NCBI GenBank assembly: GCA_028554755.1
Contig: JAPTOF010000048.1
Span: 68,557 to 132,556 of the forward strand
DNA: 64,000 nt
Direction: 5' to 3'
Source: Cordia subcordata
Taxonomy: Eukaryota > Streptophyta > Magnoliopsida > Boraginales > Cordiaceae
Shown here piece by piece: positions 58,661 to 64,000 of the stretch. The notes below the pieces were generated by a model. The model did no database searches and had not been told where the DNA came from. It was given only the letters and a program-made list of their open reading frames with translations. The translations under genes and the position numbers were made by a program. Every line of letters starts with the position of its first letter. Position 1 is the stretch's first letter.

Positions 58661-59100
58661 GTTAAAATTTTTTACTTCTCTCATTGCAATTTACAAAAAA
58701 GAGTTCTAAAAACTCTTTAGACAAAGTGGCTTCACTATTTTTGTTATTACTCTTACTTGAATAACAATTATAATAAAAATAAATAAAATACTAAAATATA
58801 ATAATTAAAAATAAAAATAAACTTAAGTTCTAAATTTAATAAAATTAAAAAAACACATAAAACACAATAATTTATAACTAAATTAATTTAATTAATAAAA
58901 ATGAGTAAAAAGAAAATAATCTAAATAAATAACAATTTAATTAAAAGCAATAATTTAAATGTTTAATGATGTAATAATAATTTTAATTTTTATATTAATA
59001 GTAATTTATCAATTTTTAATGCAACTTAATGAGTTTTCATTTATATCATGTAGAGTAAAATTATAGGACATTATTATATGTTTCAAACGTCATTTTAGTG
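58661..59100. other. Very AT-rich spacer
   Basis: Long stretches of aataaaaata-like sequence. No gene. Confidence 0.6.
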
Positions 59101-59548
59101 ATGTATAAGTAAAATACATTTTACCCCTGTATTCTGTGAAAGTCGCATAAAACTCCCGCTGTTTTCGAATCTCTCTGATAAATCCCTGTAATTTGAAAAA
59201 TGTTTCACATTAATCCCGTCATTAGTTTTATTATTAAAATTAACTGAGAGTAAAACCACAACTAAAATATTACATTTTGACTTGTTAATAACAAAAAAGC
59301 TCAAGTAAGTTGGTGCAAATTTCCCCTTCTGATTTTAAAATTGGTACGAATTTTCCCCTTTGATTTGAAAAATAGTGCAAAGTGCCCCCTCTGGTTTTGA
59401 AATTTGTTAACTTTGACAGAAAAACTCTCGATGGGGGCCAATGTGTAACATTTTTTAAATCACGGAAGTTTATCAATGAGTTTTAAAAATATTGGGGGCT
59501 TTATGCGACTTTCACAAAATACAAGGGAGTAAAATGTATTTTATGCAT
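59101..59548. mobile_element. MITE-like element with long terminal inverted repeats
   Basis: The first ~115 bases (atgtataagtaaaatacatt..., with gaaagtcgcataaaactccc and gaaaaatgtttcacat) recur in reverse complement at the right end (ctttatgcgactttcac...aaaatgtattttatgcat), at roughly four in five positions by eye. The interior repeats cccctt/tgattt words. There is no transposase. The long TIRs suggest a Mutator-like or related non-autonomous family. I could not fix a target duplication. The minus-strand open frames across it are incidental. Confidence 0.7.
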
Positions 59549-59782
59549 TTAGACAACTAACTGTAACTTTAAAATGTAAAACTAAACATCATTTCATTTA
59601 ATAAAAATTTGTTTTATACAAAAATAATCAAATGTATTTCCTTTTTTATCAAAAGTTGTTTTAATCAAAAGTTCATTTTAAAAAGGCATTTTTTATAAAG
59701 GGTCTTTTCAAACTGAAAGTCAAACCAGCTCTTAAACATGAGGCCTTAAGACAATGATATACTACGAAATATCTACACAATT

Positions 59783-60042
59783 AGGTAGGGTAATTTGTAC
59801 CCAACCCCACTATAGTTTATTGTAAGTTTATGTCACCCCCTTGTAGTTTCAAAATAAACATAGGACTCTCTGTGGTCTTAAAATGTAAGCACACATGCCA
59901 CAAAAAATAGTCACAACACCTCTCTGTGGTCCTTAAATGTTGAGCACATATGCCCTTAAAATGGGTGTTGTGCCTATTTTGGAATTATAGGGGTAACATA
60001 TACTTCTAATATACTATAAGAGCATTTGGTACAATTTACCTC
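59783..60042. mobile_element. Second MITE-like element with short inverted repeats
   Basis: Left end aggtagggtaatttgtaccc and right end ggtacaatttacct are inverted copies over about 17 bases with few mismatches. The interior has repeated tgtggtc..aaatgt and gcacatatgcc words in both halves. No coding. Confidence 0.5.
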
Positions 60043-60049
60043 ATTAAGG

Positions 60050-60900
60050 AATTGTTCTTTCTTTGCCAATTGAAAATACTTTTTTTTTTGTTCAAATTTT
60101 CTTGACTTGTTGAAAATATATTTTCTTCATTTCCAGCTAATAGTTTTCATTGACCGAAACATGTCTTTCATTTAATTAAATTCTTTGGTATTACAACTAG
60201 AAAATAAAAATAAATATATTTTACCAACCAACAAATGGAGATTTAAATACTTTGTATCTAAGATATGCACGTACTGTTTCAATTCAAATCCAAAACTTGA
60301 GGATTGTTAAGAGATTCTAGTATTTAAGCTTAAGAAATAACTATTCGTGCTTTAAATTCATCGATCCAAAATGATTAATTCAAATTAATACTTAAATCTT
60401 ATGACACCCTCTACAAAATAACACCCTTGCAATTTATTCCATTAATATGAGATGTTATACATAGTAATATCCTATTTATTTCTCTACTAGTATTATTCAG
60501 GTCATACAAAATACCCAAAGAATATAGTAATTCCCCCAATTGTAAAATAATTTTCATTTGATAGAAATATTTCAAAATGTATTGCTAGAATAGGGAAAAA
60601 CAAGGAGATGCAACCATTAGAGAAGAGGCATTTATAGATGCCTATTCTCGAAATGACGTGCATGTATATGTGTCTATTCATGAAACAATGTGCTTGTTAT
60701 GTCAAAATCTACAATATTAGGCAAGTGATTTATGTTGGCAAATCAAGAAAAATATTAATAACTGATTAAACTATCCAAATTTTTAGTGTCGTTTCATGAT
60801 GCCCTTTCGAATTATTTCACCTTATATATAGACATATAAGCCAAATCATTGTATTTGTGGCATTGGGTTAGCACATCACACAACCAAAGTGAAAAAAAAA
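60050..60900. other. AT-rich spacer before the YUCCA-like pseudogene
   Basis: No gene-like frame. ccttatatatagacatataa at about 60819-60838 is a TATA-like sequence about 70 bases upstream of the pseudogene. Confidence 0.45.
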
Positions 60901-62664
60901 TTGAGGAAAGAAACTATTGTACTCATAGTAGGAGCATGACCTGCTAATATTGCAACTTCTACTTGTCTAAACCTTCAAAACATACCAAATATTATTTTAG
61001 AAAAAGAAGATTGTTATGCTTTCCTATGGAAAAAAAGGTCTTATGACCGACTGAAATTTCATTTGGCAAAGGAATTTTGCCAACATCATATACCATTTTC
61101 TACGAATGCATCCACATATGTGACAAAAAATGATTTCGTCCATATTTGGATGGTTATATCTCTCATTTTAACTTTAATCCTTTATATTATATGGTTGTCG
61201 AGTCTATGTCATATGACAAGATTAACAAAAAATGAATTGTCGTGGCAAATAATATGGAGTCCAATATCGTTGAGACCTATGGCGCGAAGTTTCTTTTTGT
61301 TGCAATGGGTGAAAACAATGAAGGGTTTATTCCTGAAATACTAGGAATGGATACCTATGATGAGGAGTTTATGCATTCAAGATAGTATAGAATTGGCAAG
61401 ACCTTTTATGACAAAAATGTGTTGGTTGTGGGTTGTGGAAATTCTGGCATGGAAATAGCTTATGATTTGTCAAATTGGCATGCTAAGACTTCCATCATCA
61501 CTCATGACCCTGTAAATATTCTGCTTCTCTCTTTCAATTTTCGCAAAAAAAAAAAAAATACATAGTGCATGAAAATTACTAATTAAATCAAAAGGATTAA
61601 AAACACAGTGAATGTTGAAGACTTAAAGAATCTTAGATTATATAGGATCCTCGTTCAATGAACTATGCTTTAAAGTCATGCATGAACCTTTTTCTTCATT
61701 AATTATTTCATTTTGTTTATATAGGATCCTCGTTCAATGAACTATGCTTTAAAGTCATGCATGAACATTTTTCTTCATTAATTATTTCATTTTGTTCTCT
61801 AACTTTAATATGCTTAATAAAAATTTTGTTTTTTCAGGTGCATGTCCTCACCAGGGAAATGGTGCATCTTGGGATGACTTTATTAAAATTCATTCCTTGT
61901 AATATAGTAGACATTAGACAATATTATGTCGATGCTCAGCAAGTTCAAGTATGGAATCTTTCTTATTACGGTCCCCAAAGGCCAACCAAGGGACCATTTT
62001 TCTTGAAAGGAACAACTGGTCAATCTCCAATTATCGATGTTGGAACTATAGACAAAATTATAACTGGACAAATCAAGGTTAGTTACTATATACGAGTAAT
62101 TTTATATATCACTTTTACAACTACCATTCAACTATTACTCCCATTGCCTACTTGACTTATACTAACTAGACTTTCATATTTTAATGATGCTAATTAATGA
62201 TAAATTTTCAAATTAGGTTTCACCATCATTAAAGAAGGTGAATGGTAGGAATGTTGATTTCTTTGATGGAGAAATATGCCATGTTGATGCCATTGTGTTT
62301 GCTACAGGCTACAGAAGCATAGTGAGAAAATAGCTCAAGGTACTTTTGTCATCTTCTAAATTAACAGTCAGTATATGTGTTTCTAGTTTACTCTACTTGT
62401 CAATTAAGTTGAAGATAAATCAAAGTTTTTTATTTTTCTATAACGATGAGTAAGTAATTGAATTGTTTTTGTTGAAGCAGGATGATGGAGCCCTATATAT
62501 TCAATAAAGACAGGATGCCAAAGAAAAGAAAACCAAATCATTGGAACGGAGACAATGGACTTTGCTATGCTGGATTTTCAAGGTCTAGATTATTTGGAAT
62601 TTCAAGTGATGCCCAAAATATAACAGAAGACATTCATTCCATTTTGGAGAAGCATCATGGCTGA
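60901..62664 (+). pseudogene. YUCCA10/11-like flavin monooxygenase pseudogene, four exons
   Basis: Family members convert indole-3-pyruvate to auxin using FAD and NADPH. Exon 1 (60901-61511) reads [23 protein letters not shown]: the FAD GxGxxG motif has a TGA at 60937. Then [20 protein letters not shown], a frameshift near 61137, [28 protein letters not shown], a stop at 61383, and the NADPH motif VLVVGCGNSGMEIAYDLSNW. Exon 2 (61838-62077): VHVLTREMVHLGM, QRPTKGPFFLKGTTGQSP. Exon 3 (62217-62339): VDAIVFATGYRSIV, the FATGY motif, then stop at 62331. Exon 4 (62481-62664): MPKKRKPNHWNGDNGLCYAG, frameshifted. The expected ATG is TTG. Introns keep GT-AG borders, so it arose from a genomic copy, not a retrocopy. 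Confidence 0.88.
61641..61798 (+). repeat. 79-bp tandem duplication in intron 1
   Basis: tataggatcctcgttcaatg at 61641 recurs at 61720. The two units differ at about one base (aacctttttc versus aacatttttc). Confidence 0.9.
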
Positions 62665-63151
62665 TTTAAACAATCATTAGAAGGGGGAAAAAAAGGAAAT
62701 TTATTTCATAAAAGTGGTTTTTGTTTCTTGTTTTCTTTTTTCTCCACATAGTAGAAATAACTCTCTTTTAGTTATCTTTAGAACGTAAGTATTTCTTTTA
62801 AAATTTTGCATTTGTAAAAAAAATTGACACCAAAAGAATTTATGATTTTTTTTATGCTAATACAAAATTTCAGAATATTATAAACAAAAAAGAAAGGAAC
62901 AACAAAAGGCTATACCGTATTTATTTTCAGACTAATTTCCGTGCCAATTGGATACGGTAAAATTTAAAAGTTCAAGTTGCACTAAACATTGAAAACATGA
63001 TACGAATAGGAAGAGTTTCAAAATAATTTTAGAAGGATATTTTTCCTAATGGTTAGATTTATTTAGAAAATGACATTATTGCTTTGAAGATGAAAACTGG
63101 ATAATGCGTAAGAATTCTATTAGTCAAAACGCTACACCCTTGAAAATACTT
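62665..63151. other. AT-rich spacer after the pseudogene
   Basis: No gene-like frame or motif beyond T/A runs. Confidence 0.5.
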
Positions 63152-63535
63152 TTTTTTTTTACTAGGCAAGTAAGTATTTTATTCCACTCCAAAAACAATC
63201 AAGACAACCATCAAACAACCGTAAGCAGTCTACACTAAATCAAACCTCCAATCAAAACACAAGAGGCAATTTTCAAAACTATCCCCATATTTACTTAGCT
63301 GGCTCATCCTATCCCTAATATTCACAAAAACAGCTTGAAAGACTTGTTCCTCCATGGAGATCTCATTAGTATAGATTCTGGAATTCCTTCCAAATTTGAT
63401 ATGTTGCAGCACCAAAACACGGCAACAAAAGATCCTTTTTCAGTCCATCTCTAACACAGTTTCTCTTAATATCTTCCACCAAATCGTCCCAATTTGTGCG
63501 GGTCTTAATTCTCAACCTTCAAATGAAAACAATAA
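63152..63535 (-). mobile_element. 5'-truncated LINE, 3' end only
   Basis: The minus strand codes RTNWDDLVEDIKRNCVRDGL, then, after a short break, AATYQIWKEFQ in one frame and HIKFGRNSRIYTNEISMEEQ with SQLSKYGDSFENCLLCFDW in 63415-63230. This is the tail that follows the zf-RVT domain in plant LINEs (pattern aA.vY.IW.eRN.Ri). A run of ten T at 63151-63160 on the plus strand would be its poly(A) tail. Possible target copies flank it (cttgaaaatac and cttcaaatgaaaac), which is weak. Confidence 0.7.
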
Positions 63536-64000
63536 TGAATAAAAAACACACTAACCTCTTGTAGTGTGAATTCCTTTGAATACTTTTCTTACTGATCATT
63601 GATCACCTTACGAAAAGATGATGGATGTTTCACAACACTAAATGCCTTTTGTTCTATATTTTTGAAGAAGAGAAATTTTTACTTCAGAGAGAGTTTTCTT
63701 CAAGAAGAATACAGAGAGAAGAAAAACTTAAAAGCAATTTCTCCCTAGAGAATATTATACGTACATCTCTATCTATTAACTGCTAAGAAGCAGTTTTATT
63801 CTGATAAGAAAACTGAAAGAGGTAGTTTTCCAACAACTGCCTCAATACCTTATCCATTCAATATTCGGGTCGGGTCGGGTCAACCCCCTCATGGGCGCCC
63901 ACCTAGATCCATTTTCTTTCATCTCCCACTCGTACATGATGGGTCAGAATTCATACACTTAGCTAGTTACTTTAGCTTTGCTTCCATTTCATCTTCTTTG
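63536..64000. other. Spacer at the right edge
   Basis: No gene. A short ggtc repeat (cgggtcgggtcgggtcaacc near 63867) and the words tcatctcccactcgtacatg recall plant Copia LTR ends, but I see no second copy. Confidence 0.35.

Noticed and set aside
58661..59060. AT-rich tract considered as an origin or scaffold attachment site
   Set aside because: AT content alone is not evidence, and no consensus elements could be supported.

Overview
This window looks like heterochromatic or repeat-rich DNA of a flowering plant, most likely a eudicot. It is AT-rich. The recognisable proteins are plant Copia, Gypsy (Tat and Athila lineages), LINE and hAT transposon proteins, plus plant host gene relics (YUCCA flavin monooxygenase, KEA potassium antiporter, MYB3R). 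No intact host gene, rRNA, tRNA or CRISPR is visible. Almost every long reading frame is a transposon frame, and nearly all are broken.

Left part (1-16.8 kb). Two unrecognised coding-like stretches (1-1070, 3963-4458) and a solo-LTR-like sequence lie left of a minus-strand L1-type LINE (about 4.96-15.83 kb). The LINE reads endonuclease, reverse transcriptase, zinc-binding domain, RNase H from right to left. Two younger elements split it: a Copia element (6481-11275, duplicated target aaaat) and a small non-coding LTR element (13222-15135, duplicated target tcatc). Removing the Copia element restores the LINE frame without a gap.

Central part (16.8-58.7 kb). One minus-strand Gypsy element of the Tat lineage spans 16806-58655. 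Its own DNA is about 11 kb. The rest is five later insertions: Athila copy 1 (21349-32535, minus), a solo LTR (33120-34433), Athila copy 2 (36449-47713, plus), a hAT transposon (47873-53782, plus) and a second solo LTR (54760-56793). The fragments between insertions give the Tat order gag, protease, RT, RNase H, integrase from right to left. An antisense plus-strand frame with a Transposase_28-like domain and its own TATA-like box lies between integrase and the 3' LTR. The Tat RT has lost the segment that should hold the catalytic YVDD.

The hAT transposon carries, downstream of a broken transposase, four exon-like pieces of a KEA-type K+/H+ antiporter gene and one exon-like piece of a MYB3R gene, both with introns or splice borders retained. 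This is the most unusual cargo in the window.

Right part (58.7-64 kb). AT-rich DNA with two MITE-like inverted-repeat elements is followed by a four-exon YUCCA10/11-like pseudogene (60901-62664) and a 5'-truncated LINE 3' end (about 63152-63535). A GC-rich palindromic motif cluster of the type CCGGTCGACCGG recurs in the upstream half of LTRs from different families and is unexplained.
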